Made by a program: the position numbers and the translations under genes. A stretch of DNA of 64,000 nt from Arthrobacter hankyongi (GTDB lineage Bacteria; Actinomycetota; Actinomycetes; Actinomycetales; Micrococcaceae): assembly GCF_022012395.1 (NCBI RefSeq), contig NZ_JAKLTQ010000001.1, positions 62,001-126,000 of the forward strand. Reading direction: 5' to 3'. The first letter of the stretch is position 1. Every line of letters begins with the position of its first letter. The notes beneath the pieces were generated by a model that searched no databases, was not told the origin of the DNA, and saw only the letters and a program-made list of their open reading frames with translations. This document shows, in pieces, positions 25,191 through 32,896 of the stretch.

Positions 25191-27449
25191 CTACTCGGCT
25201 GCTGCCGCGGCTTCCGCCGGGGCCGTTCCGCCCTCGGCGGCTTCCTCGGCGACCACCGGGGCCAGCGAGAGCTTGCCGCGGTCGTCGATCTTGGTGATTT
25301 CGACCTGGACCTTCTGGCCGACGGAGACCACGTCGTCCACGTTGTCCACGCGCTTGCCGCCGGCGAGCTTACGCAGCTCGGAGATGTGCAGCAGGCCGTC
25401 CTTGCCCGGGGTCAGGGACACGAAGGCACCGAAGGTGGTGGTCTTGACGACCGTGCCGAGGTAGCGCTCGCCCACCTCGGGGATCTGCGGGTTGGCAATC
25501 GCGTTCACCGCAGCCCGGGCAGCCTCGGCCGAGGCGCCGTCGGTCGCGCCGATCAGCACGGTGCCATCGTCCTCGATCGAGATATCCGCACCGGTGTCTT
25601 CCTGGATCTGGTTGATCATCTTGCCCTTGGGGCCGATGACCTCGCCGATCTTGTCCACCGGGATCTTCACGGAAATGATCCGCGGGGCGAACTCGGAGAG
25701 CTCGTCCGGGGTGTCGATTGCCGCGTTGATCACGCCGAGGATGTGCAGCCGCGCCTCGCGGGCCTGCTTCAGGGCCGCCGCCAGCACGGAGGCCGGGATG
25801 CCGTCCAGCTTGGTATCCAGCTGGATCGCGGTCACGAACTCGGAGGTGCCTGCCACCTTGAAGTCCATGTCGCCGTAGGCATCCTCGGCGCCGAGGATGT
25901 CGGTCAGGGCAGCGTAGCGGGTCTCGCCGTCGACCTGGTCCGAGACCAGGCCCATGGCGATACCGGCCACCGGCGCCTTCAGCGGAACGCCCGCGTTGAG
26001 CAGCGACAGCGTGGAGGCGCAGACCGAGCCCATCGAGGTGGAGCCGTTGGACCCGAGTGCTTCGGAGACCTGGCGGATGGCGTACGGGAACTCTTCCCGG
26101 CTGGGCAGCACCGGCACCAGGGCGCGCTCGGCGAGGGCGCCATGGCCGATTTCGCGGCGCTTCGGGGAACCGACGCGGCCGGTCTCGCCGGTGGAGTACG
26201 GCGGGAAGTTGTAGTTGTGCATGTAGCGCTTGCGGGTGACCGGCGAGAGCGAGTCGATCTGCTGCTCCATCTTGAGCATGTTCAGGGTCGTCACGCCCAT
26301 GATCTGGGTCTCGCCGCGCTCGAAGATGGCCGAGCCGTGCACGCGCGGGAGCACCTCGACCTCGGCGGTCAGCTTGCGGATGTCCGTCAGGCCGCGGCCG
26401 TCGATGCGGACCTGGTCCTTGAGGATCCGCTGGCGGACTACCTGCTTGGTCACGGCGTTGAAGGCTGCGGAAACTTCCTTCTCGCGCCCGGCGAAGGCGG
26501 CTTCCTCCGTGCCTGCGAGCTTGCCGAGCACCTCGGCCTTGAACTCGTCGGCGGCGTCGTTGCGGGCCTGCTTGTCGGCGATCGAGAAGATCTCGGCCAG
26601 CCGGCCGGCAGCGTCCGCCTCGACCGCGGCGAAGACGTCGTCCTCGTAGTCCTTGAAGACCGGGAATTCGACCGTCGGCTTCGCCGCACGGGCGGCCAGG
26701 TCCGACTGGGCTTCGCACAGCGCGCGGATGAACGGCTTGGCCGCCTCCAGGCCCTCGGCCACGACCTCTTCGGTCGGGGCAGTGGCGCCGCGTTCCTTGA
26801 TCAGGGTCCAGGCGTTGTCCGTAGCTTCGGCCTCGACCATCATGATCGCGACATCATCGCCGGCAATACGGCCGGCGACCACCATGCTGAACACGGCGTT
26901 CTCAAGCTCGGAGTGCTTCGGGAAGGCCACCCACTGGGCGCCGTTTCCTTCATCCACCAGCGCCACGCGGACACCGCCGATCGGGCCGGAGAACGGCAGG
27001 CCGCTGAGCTGGGTCGACATCGACGAAGCGTTGATCGCCACGACGTCATACAGCACGTCCGGGTTGATCGCCAGCACGGTGACGACGATCTGGACCTCGT
27101 TGCGCAGGCCCTTGACGAAGGCCGGGCGCAGCGGGCGGTCCATCAGGCGGCAAGCCAGGATGGCCTCGGTGGAGGGCCGGCCTTCGCGGCGGAAGAACGA
27201 GCCCGGGATGCGGCCGGCCGCGTACATGCGCTCTTCGACGTCCACCGTCAGCGGGAAGAAGTCGAAGCCTTCGCGCGGGGACTTGCCCGCGGTGGTGGCG
27301 GAGAGCAGTGCGGTGTCTTCGTCGATGTAGACCATCGCCGCACCGGCGGCCTGCTGTGCCAGCCGGCCGGTTTCGAACCGGACCACACGCTGGCCGTAAC
27401 GGCCGTTGTCGATCACGGCCTCGGAGAACTGAATTTCGGGACCCTCCAA
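25191..27449 (-). CDS. pnp: Polynucleotide phosphorylase
   Basis: Degrades RNA phosphorolytically and works with RNase J. The start is called at a TTG (27449), because GGAGG (27458-27462) is eight bases upstream and the product [16 protein letters not shown] matches actinobacterial PNPases; an ATG at 27464 would put AGGAA directly against the codon. The 752-residue protein has two RNase PH domains, [20 protein letters not shown] in the first, [14 protein letters not shown] in the second, a KH domain ([12 protein letters not shown]) and a C-terminal S1 domain ([11 protein letters not shown]) before an acidic Ala/Glu tail. The M16 peptidase follows. Confidence 0.97.
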   Translation of the reverse strand: MEGPEIQFSEAVIDNGRYGQRVVRFETGRLAQQAAGAAMVYIDEDTALLSATTAGKSPREGFDFFPLTVDVEERMYAAGRIPGSFFRREGRPSTEAILACRLMDRPLRPAFVKGLRNEVQIVVTVLAINPDVLYDVVAINASSMSTQLSGLPFSGPIGGVRVALVDEGNGAQWVAFPKHSELENAVFSMVVAGRIAGDDVAIMMVEAEATDNAWTLIKERGATAPTEEVVAEGLEAAKPFIRALCEAQSDLAARAAKPTVEFPVFKDYEDDVFAAVEADAAGRLAEIFSIADKQARNDAADEFKAEVLGKLAGTEEAAFAGREKEVSAAFNAVTKQVVRQRILKDQVRIDGRGLTDIRKLTAEVEVLPRVHGSAIFERGETQIMGVTTLNMLKMEQQIDSLSPVTRKRYMHNYNFPPYSTGETGRVGSPKRREIGHGALAERALVPVLPSREEFPYAIRQVSEALGSNGSTSMGSVCASTLSLLNAGVPLKAPVAGIAMGLVSDQVDGETRYAALTDILGAEDAYGDMDFKVAGTSEFVTAIQLDTKLDGIPASVLAAALKQAREARLHILGVINAAIDTPDELSEFAPRIISVKIPVDKIGEVIGPKGKMINQIQEDTGADISIEDDGTVLIGATDGASAEAARAAVNAIANPQIPEVGERYLGTVVKTTTFGAFVSLTPGKDGLLHISELRKLAGGKRVDNVDDVVSVGQKVQVEITKIDDRGKLSLAPVVAEEAAEGGTAPAEAAAAAE

Positions 27450-27457
27450 GAGAGCCA

Positions 27458-27462
27458 CCTCC
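27458..27462 (-). promoter_or_regulatory. Ribosome-binding site supporting a TTG start for pnp
   Basis: GGAGG on the minus strand with an eight-base spacer to TTG at 27449. The in-frame ATG at 27464 and GTG at 27458 overlap or abut this sequence. Confidence 0.7.
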
Positions 27463-27662
27463 ATTTCCTGATTGATCAGGAGGCGCCAGCACCAGCCCAG
27501 GCCTGAAGTGCCTGTACAACACCCGGTCTTCGATCGAGGCCCACGGGCTCGATGCTCCCGTAAACCACTACCGAGGACCGCGAATGCCGCGGTGCCGGCC
27601 ACCCCTGTTATTCGGTTATTGAGTTGTGCCTGCCGCCCCACGCGGACGGGGGCCACAGGAGC

Positions 27663-27692
27663 GGAGGCGGCATCCGTGCGGATGCCGCCTCC
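27663..27692 (-). terminator. Hairpin terminator or processing stem after rpsO
   Basis: Arms 27663-27676 and 27679-27692 are exact 14-bp reverse complements with a two-base gap (about 12 bp once the loop relaxes), 8 bp after the rpsO stop. It may end the rpsO transcript or, as in other bacteria, serve as the rpsO-pnp intercistronic stem. A T-tract is absent. Confidence 0.6.
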
Positions 27693-27700
27693 GGTTCCTG

Positions 27701-27970
27701 CTAGCGGCGCAGGCCGAGACGCTCGATGAGCGTACGGTAGCGGTTGATGTCAGTGTCATGCAGGTAGCTGAGCATACGACGACGACGGCCGACCAGGGCC
27801 ATCAGGCCGCGGCGGGTGTGGTGATCGTGCTTGTGCATCTTCAGGTGCTCCGTCAGGTCCGCGATGCGGCGGGACAGAACTGCGATCTGCACCTCGGGAG
27901 ATCCCGTGTCGCCCTCGTGGGTGGCGTAAGCCTTGATGATTTCCTGCTTGACAGCGGCGTCCAATGCCAC
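27701..27970 (-). CDS. rpsO: 30S ribosomal protein S15
   Basis: 89 residues, the normal length. It begins [21 protein letters not shown] and contains [22 protein letters not shown] and [10 protein letters not shown], the 16S rRNA-binding parts of S15. A primary binder of the central domain of 16S rRNA. AGGAG lies upstream of the ATG. pnp follows in the usual order after a 250-bp spacer containing a strong stem. Confidence 0.98.
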   Translation of the reverse strand: MALDAAVKQEIIKAYATHEGDTGSPEVQIAVLSRRIADLTEHLKMHKHDHHTRRGLMALVGRRRRMLSYLHDTDINRYRTLIERLGLRR

Positions 27971-28142
27971 AGTAACTCCTAGAAGTTGTGCCGTGAGGCC
28001 CGAACAACACTTCGCTGCCGGGTATTTGGCACCCGCGGGACAGGATCAAGCCGGCGGAACCGGGAAACTGCGTGCGGGCGCAAAGAAATTCAGCCGCCAC
28101 GGACCGCAGCCAAATTTGGGCTCAAGTCTACCTTGCCCGGCC

Positions 28143-29123
28143 TTACTCTGTCGAAAGCAGGGCCCGGGCCTGGGCCACGTCCAGGGCCATCTGGGCAGTC
28201 AGGGCGTCGAGCCCCGCATAGGCGACCATGCCCCGCAGGCGGGCGACGAATTCCACCACGACGGTCTGCCCGTAGAGGTTGAAATCCTCCACGGCCTCGG
28301 CGGGCCGGTCCATCACATGGGCCTCCACCCGGCGGCTGGCACCGGTGAAGGTCGGGTTCGAGCCCACCGAAATCGCCGCCGGCCAGCGCTGGCCGGCGGC
28401 ATCGATGAGCCAGCCGGCGTACACGCCGTCGGCCGGCACCAGGCCCGAAGCATGCGGCGACAGATTTGCCGTGGGAAAGCCCAGATCCCGGCCGCGCGCA
28501 TCCCCGTGGACCACCTCGCCGCGGATCCGGTGCAGCCGGCCCAGCACCTGGGCGGCGGTGGCGACATCGCCCTCCAGCAGGGCCTCGCGGACCCAGGTGG
28601 AGGAGCAGCGGCGGTCCCCGAACATGATGTCCGGGGCATCGGGCTGGTCCGAACCGTATTCCTCGATCACGTACACGGCGAAGCCGAAGTGCTCGCCCAA
28701 CTCCTGCATGGTAGCCAGGTCGCCTGAGTTGTCCTTGCCGAAGCGTACGTCGTGGCCGATGACGACGGCGCTGGCTCCGAGCGCTTCGACCAGGACGGTA
28801 CGAACGAATTCCTCCGGCGTGTTGCTGGCCAACTCCAGGGTGTAGTGCATCATCAGCAGTCCGTCGATGCCGGTTTCGGCCAGGGCCTCGATGCGGTCCT
28901 GGAGCCCCATGATCTGCGGCGGGGCGGTCTGCGGACGGTGCACCTGCGCCGGATGCGGGTCGAAGGAGATCACCACCGCCTGGGCATCGTGCCGCGCAGC
29001 GGTATCCACCAGCGTCTCCAGCACGCGCTGGTGGCCGCGGTGCACGCCGTCGAAGTTGCCCAAAGTCACCACGGACGGACCGTAGCCGGACGGTACTTCG
29101 GCCAGGTCATTCCAGTAGTGCAC
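28143..29123 (-). CDS. ribF: Bifunctional riboflavin kinase/FAD synthetase
   Basis: Makes FMN from riboflavin and then FAD. The GTG at 29123 is chosen for its AAGGAG seven bases upstream and the typical MHYWNDLAEVP start. The 326-residue protein has the adenylyltransferase motif TLGNFDGVHRGHQ, VIGHDVRFGKDNSGD, and in the C-terminal flavokinase domain GFPTANL, DGVYAG and SVGSNPTF. Position between rpsO and truB is standard for actinobacteria. It diverges from the DUF937 gene across 176 bp. Confidence 0.96.
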   Translation of the reverse strand: MHYWNDLAEVPSGYGPSVVTLGNFDGVHRGHQRVLETLVDTAARHDAQAVVISFDPHPAQVHRPQTAPPQIMGLQDRIEALAETGIDGLLMMHYTLELASNTPEEFVRTVLVEALGASAVVIGHDVRFGKDNSGDLATMQELGEHFGFAVYVIEEYGSDQPDAPDIMFGDRRCSSTWVREALLEGDVATAAQVLGRLHRIRGEVVHGDARGRDLGFPTANLSPHASGLVPADGVYAGWLIDAAGQRWPAAISVGSNPTFTGASRRVEAHVMDRPAEAVEDFNLYGQTVVVEFVARLRGMVAYAGLDALTAQMALDVAQARALLSTE

Positions 29124-29299
29124 GGCGCGCTCCTTTGGTCCTTTGTGGTCTGTGGTTGCTCCCGGGAAATCCCGCATGCCGCTTTCCATTATGGACGATC
29201 TGCGCGGTGCCACGGGACAACATGGCCCTGTCGGGGCACCGCGGGCGGGGCTAGGATGCTGGAATCCACCCATCGGGCAGGCACCACAGGAGGCCTAGC

Positions 29300-29875
29300 A
29301 TGTCGGAACTGGACGATATCACCGCGCAGTTGCCGGTCGAGCAGATTGCCGGCCTGCTCGGCACGGACAAGGCGACTGCACAGCAGGTCATCCAGGCCGC
29401 ACTGCCGTCGCTGCTGGCCGGGCTGCAGCACAATGCCCAAAGCCCGGACGGCGCCGCGGCGCTGCAGGGGGCCCTGGCGCAGCACCGGAACAACCTGCTC
29501 GACGGCGGCGTCGACGCGGCGGCCGTGGACACCTCCGACGGATCCAAGATCGTCGACCACGTCCTCGGTGACCGGCAGGAGACGCTGGTTTCCCAGCTGA
29601 ATGCAGCTACTCCCCCGGACTTCGACCTCGGCGGCATGGTGCGCAAGGTGCTGCCGATCCTGGCTCCGATCGTGATGGCCTATCTGGCCAAACGCTTCGG
29701 TGCCGGCGGAGCCCCGGACGCCCAGGCCGCAGGCACCGGCGGACCGGACCTGGGCGGGCTGCTCGGCGGCCTCCTCGGCGGGCTCCAGCAGGGTTCAGCC
29801 GGCGGTACCGCCGGTGGTACCGCCGGCGGCGTGGACCTCGGCGGACTGCTGGGCGGGCTGTTCGGCGGCCGTTAG
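29300..29875 (+). CDS. DUF937 family protein
   Basis: 191 residues. The N-terminal region has the DUF937 pattern (LPVEQIAGLLGTDKATAQQVIQAALPSLLAGL, then GSKIVDHVLGD), predicted all-helical and similar in layout to YidB-like proteins. The C-terminus (about 140-191) is Gly/Leu-rich repeats of GGLLGGLLGG. GGAGG precedes the ATG. Function is unknown. Its stop overlaps the stop of the convergent minus-strand gene by 4 bp, so no terminator fits between them. Confidence 0.75.
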   Translation: MSELDDITAQLPVEQIAGLLGTDKATAQQVIQAALPSLLAGLQHNAQSPDGAAALQGALAQHRNNLLDGGVDAAAVDTSDGSKIVDHVLGDRQETLVSQLNAATPPDFDLGGMVRKVLPILAPIVMAYLAKRFGAGGAPDAQAAGTGGPDLGGLLGGLLGGLQQGSAGGTAGGTAGGVDLGGLLGGLFGGR

Positions 29876-30366
29876 GCTGGTCGGATCCGGCGCCGGTAGC
29901 GCCAGAGCCACCACAGACCCAGCAGCGGCAGGATCAGCGGCACATAGCCGTAGCCCTTGCCGAAGCCGGACCAGACCGTGTCGTGTGGCAGGGCGGCCGG
30001 ATCCAACAGGCTGAGCAGGCCCACGGCCAGCACGCCGGCCAGTTCCACGCTGACCGCAGCCACGGAGATCCAGTAGGCGCGGGGGCCGGATTTGGCCAGG
30101 GCCACGGTGGCCACGATGTAGACCGCCGCGGCCAGCGCGGACAGCAGGTACGCCAGCGGCGCTTCGGAGAACTTGGTGGCAATCTGGTAGCCGGCACGGG
30201 CCGACGCCGAGAGCGCGAATACCCCGTAGACCGCTACCAACAGCCGTCCCGGCCCGCTGGCCTTGGACACGGTAGCGGTTTCGGAGCCGGCGGCCGGGAG
30301 GGTCCCGGATCCGCCGTGGTGGTCTGTGTGCATCTGCATCGCCTTCTTTGTGTTTCCTTTACTCAT
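29872..30366 (-). CDS. Small membrane protein of unknown function
   Basis: 164 residues with four hydrophobic segments (about 42-60, 70-90, 97-117, 138-156) after a hydrophilic His-rich N-terminus (MQMHTDHHGG). The end is Arg-rich. The ATG at 30366 overlaps the stop of the preceding small membrane-protein gene (ATGA). The family was not recognised. The ATG at 30339 is an alternative start. Confidence 0.7.
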   Translation of the reverse strand: MSKGNTKKAMQMHTDHHGGSGTLPAAGSETATVSKASGPGRLLVAVYGVFALSASARAGYQIATKFSEAPLAYLLSALAAAVYIVATVALAKSGPRAYWISVAAVSVELAGVLAVGLLSLLDPAALPHDTVWSGFGKGYGYVPLILPLLGLWWLWRYRRRIRPA

Positions 30367-30737
30367 ACCGGCAGAGCGCCGTCCCAGATCTGCTCCATCC
30401 GGTAGAGCATGACGAAGACCGTCAGGCCCGCCGCGCCAAGAACCAGGTTGCTCCACCGGCTGCGTTCGAGGATTGCCCACCAGAATGCAGCGACCGGCAC
30501 CAGCAGGGCGGTCAGCCAGTAGCCCCAGAATTCCCAGGTCTCGCCGGCGATGGCCTCCCCGCCAAGCTGGCGGAAGACGGCGGCCACGCCATAGACCAGC
30601 AGGAACAGCTCGACGGCGGCCACCGACAGAATGGTGATGTCGTTCGGCGGTTGCCGGATCAGGGCCGCCACCACGCAGACCAGCGTGGAAACGAGGGTGA
30701 TGACCGCGCCGGTAATAAAGAATCCGTCCACGATCAC
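30363..30737 (-). CDS. Small four-helix membrane protein of unknown function
   Basis: 124 residues with four membrane segments (about 7-27, 36-56, 70-92, 97-115). It overlaps the truB stop by 4 bp and the next small membrane gene by 4 bp, making truB plus two membrane genes one translationally coupled unit. No family recognised. Confidence 0.7.
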   Translation of the reverse strand: MIVDGFFITGAVITLVSTLVCVVAALIRQPPNDITILSVAAVELFLLVYGVAAVFRQLGGEAIAGETWEFWGYWLTALLVPVAAFWWAILERSRWSNLVLGAAGLTVFVMLYRMEQIWDGALPV

Positions 30738-31681
30738 CGGGCGTTGCCGGCTTCCTGCCCCGGGGCGAATACGAGCAGCGGCCGGGCCTGGGCCCCACGG
30801 TTCTCCAGCAGCGCCACGAGCCGGCCGTCCGGAGCGAAGGCCGCCGTCGGCGGGGTCCCCGGCGCGGCGGGCTCCCCCGCCGCGATCCGCCGGCCGTGGG
30901 ACAGTTCCAGGGCCTCGGCCGCGTCCAGCTCGCGCACCGGGAACAGGGCGCGGGCGGCGTCGTCGAGCTCGAGCACGGTCAGCTCCGCGGCCAGTTCGTC
31001 CAGTGTGGCAGCGGCCTCAAGACCGAACGGACCCACGCGTGTGCGGCGCAGCGCCGTCAGGTGGCCGCCCACGCCCAAGGCAGCGCCCAGGTCGCGGGCC
31101 AGCGCGCGCACGTAAGTGCCGGACGAACATTCCACCGTCACGTCCACGTCCAGCAGCTTGCCGCCGCGCTCACGGCGGATGTCATGGATGTCGAAGCGGC
31201 TTACGGTCACCGGCCGAGCCTGCAGCTCGACCGCCTGCCCGGACCGGACCCGGGCGTAGGAACGCTGGCCGTTGATCTTGATCGCCGAGACGCTGCTGGG
31301 CACCTGGCTGATCTCGCCGGTCAGGGTGGCGGCACCGTTGCGGATGGCTTCCTCGGTCACCGCGGCGGCAATGGTCTCGGTGAGGACCTCGCCCTCGGCA
31401 TCGTCGGTGATGGTGGACTGGCCGAGCCTGATCGTGGCGGTATAGGTCTTGGCGGTGCCGACGATGTAGGTCAGCAGCCGGGTGGCGCGGTTGATGCCCA
31501 CGACGAGTACGCCGGTGGCCATCGGATCCAGGGTTCCGGCGTGGCCGACCTTCCGGGTACCGGCCAGCCGCCGCAGCCGGCCCACCACATCATGGCTGGT
31601 CCACCCCTGCGGCTTGTCAACGATGATCAGTCCCGATTGCCCCTGGACCGCAGTCCGTCCCGACGTTTGCCCAGAATCCAC
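30734..31681 (-). CDS. truB: tRNA pseudouridine(55) synthase
   Basis: Isomerises U55 in the tRNA T-loop. The 315-residue protein has GLIIVDKPQGWTSHDVV, the catalytic-Asp segment GHAGTLDPMATGVL, and RLGQSTITDDAEGE. The start is called at GTG 31681: there is no ribosome-binding site, but a TATACT element ends seven bases upstream, the arrangement of a leaderless actinobacterial transcript. Two membrane-protein genes are fused to its 3' end by 4-bp overlaps. Confidence 0.94.
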   Translation of the reverse strand: MDSGQTSGRTAVQGQSGLIIVDKPQGWTSHDVVGRLRRLAGTRKVGHAGTLDPMATGVLVVGINRATRLLTYIVGTAKTYTATIRLGQSTITDDAEGEVLTETIAAAVTEEAIRNGAATLTGEISQVPSSVSAIKINGQRSYARVRSGQAVELQARPVTVSRFDIHDIRRERGGKLLDVDVTVECSSGTYVRALARDLGAALGVGGHLTALRRTRVGPFGLEAAATLDELAAELTVLELDDAARALFPVRELDAAEALELSHGRRIAAGEPAAPGTPPTAAFAPDGRLVALLENRGAQARPLLVFAPGQEAGNAR

Positions 31682-31688
31682 GCCATTC

Positions 31689-31694
31689 AGTATA
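31689..31694 (-). promoter_or_regulatory. -10 element for a leaderless truB transcript
   Basis: TATACT on the minus strand, separated by GAATGGC from the GTG at 31681, so transcription would begin at or next to the start codon. It lies directly downstream of the deaminase terminator hairpin on the same strand. No -35 is clear. Confidence 0.6.
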
Positions 31695-31707
31695 TGGTGT
31701 GGGCCGG

Positions 31708-31736
31708 GCCGTCCCGGCCGCGCGGGCCGGGACGGC
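31708..31736 (-). terminator. Hairpin terminator after the deaminase gene
   Basis: Arms 31708-31719 and 31725-31736 are perfect 12-bp reverse complements with a 5-base loop, 19 bp after the deaminase stop. It isolates truB from the upstream rimP-to-rbfA and deaminase transcription. Confidence 0.65.
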
Positions 31737-31755
31737 GCGGCCTCAGTGCCGAGGG

Positions 31756-32274
31756 TCAGTAGTCGGTGCGGGTATCCAGCGCAGCCCAGCTGCGGAACGG
31801 CTCCACGGACTCGGGGACCAGGACCTGCTCCACCGGCAGCAGGTCCGATCCGGCCGCTGCACCGGAGTAGGAATGGATGTACTCGTAGAACGCGGCGTCG
31901 TCGAAGCCCGCCGCGGCGGCGGCATGCCGGTCCGCCGCAAAGTAGATGCGGTCCAGCCGCGCCCACAGCGCCGCGGAGAGGCACAGCGGGCAGGGCTCGC
32001 AGCTGCTGTAGAGCACGCAGCCGGTCAGGTCGAAGCTCTCCAGCCCGGTGCAGGCCGTGCGGATGGCCACCACTTCCGCGTGCGCGGTCGGATCGTTGCT
32101 GGCGGTGACCCGGTTGGTGCCTTCGAACACCCGGCCGTCCGGAGCCACCACGAGCGCCCCAAACGGGCCGCCGGCGCTGCCGACGTTCTGCACGGCCAGG
32201 GCCACGGCCTGGGCCAGGTATCCGGCCGCCTCCGGCGGAATCGAGCCGGATCCGGACAGCTCAGCGGTGCTCAT
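31756..32274 (-). CDS. Nucleoside (guanine/cytosine-type) deaminase
   Basis: 172 residues of the zinc-dependent cytidine/deoxycytidylate deaminase fold: HAEVVAIR with the His ligand and catalytic Glu, and the paired Cys motif SCEPCPLC. The overall layout (GGPFGALVVAPDGRVF, then FDLTGCVLYSSCEPC and a long C-terminal part with FYEYIHS) matches guanine-deaminase-type proteins. The ATG at 32274 has GAGG six bases upstream and lies inside the 3' end of rbfA (14-bp overlap). The exact base substrate cannot be decided by reading. Confidence 0.88.
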   Translation of the reverse strand: MSTAELSGSGSIPPEAAGYLAQAVALAVQNVGSAGGPFGALVVAPDGRVFEGTNRVTASNDPTAHAEVVAIRTACTGLESFDLTGCVLYSSCEPCPLCLSAALWARLDRIYFAADRHAAAAAGFDDAAFYEYIHSYSGAAAGSDLLPVEQVLVPESVEPFRSWAALDTRTDY

Positions 32275-32764
32275 CCGCATCCTCGCCGCCGGCAACGTCC
32301 TCATCGTCTTCGTCGTCGAGGTCTTCGTCCTTGAGGTCTTCGGCATCCTCAGCGGCCTTGTAGGGGTCCGCCTCGCCGGCGAAGGTTGCGCCCTGGGCCA
32401 GGGCGGCCACCTCGGCATCCCGGGCCTTGGCCTTGCGCAGCAGCTCCTCGAGGTGGCTGGCGTTGACCGGGATCTGGTCCGGGACGAATTCCAGGGTCGG
32501 GGTCAGGCGCACCGTGATGTTGCGGCCAACCTCGCTGCGCAGCACGCCCTTGGCCTTCTCCAGGGCCGCGCCGGCACCCTGCTGGGCCTGCTCGTCACCC
32601 ATGACCGTGTAGTAGACGGTGGCGTGCTGCAGGTCATTGGTGACGCGGGCGTCGGTGATCGTGATGGCGTCCACCCGCGGATCCTTGACCCGCTTGCCCA
32701 GTGCCTGGGCGACGACCACCTTGATGCGCTGTGCCAGTCGTGCGGCACGTGCCGGATCTGCCAT
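32261..32764 (-). CDS. rbfA: 30S ribosome-binding factor A
   Basis: Assists 16S rRNA 5' end maturation and cold adaptation. The 167-residue protein begins MADPARAARLAQRIK after AAGGAGG, and has VKDPRVDAITITDARVTNDLQHATVYYTV split across the KH-like domain. The C-terminus (about 135-167) is a highly acidic Asp/Glu tail, longer than in E. coli. It follows infB across a strong terminator-like hairpin, so part of its expression may depend on read-through. Confidence 0.96.
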   Translation of the reverse strand: MADPARAARLAQRIKVVVAQALGKRVKDPRVDAITITDARVTNDLQHATVYYTVMGDEQAQQGAGAALEKAKGVLRSEVGRNITVRLTPTLEFVPDQIPVNASHLEELLRKAKARDAEVAALAQGATFAGEADPYKAAEDAEDLKDEDLDDEDDEDVAGGEDADEHR

Positions 32765-32821
32765 GACCCCTCCTTCGTGGTTCCTTGCTTGCAAAATTAC
32801 CAGTCCCGGTGCTGCCGGGCA

Positions 32822-32867
32822 CGACGGCGGCGGGCGGCTGCCGTACGCAGGCCGCCCGCCGCCGTCG
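32822..32867 (-). terminator. Strong hairpin between infB and rbfA
   Basis: Perfect 17-bp arms (32822-32838 and 32851-32867) with a 12-base loop lie 30 bp after the infB stop and 57 bp before the rbfA start. No T-tract follows. It is either a terminator or an attenuating/processing stem inside the operon. Confidence 0.65.
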
Positions 32868-32896
32868 CTATTCAGCGGGGGATGTAACCCCGATCG

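Noticed and set aside
25005-27506. Plus-strand frame of 833 codons opposite pnp
   Set aside because: Mirror frame of pnp with His/Asp/Gly-rich product and no motifs. The minus strand has the complete PNPase.
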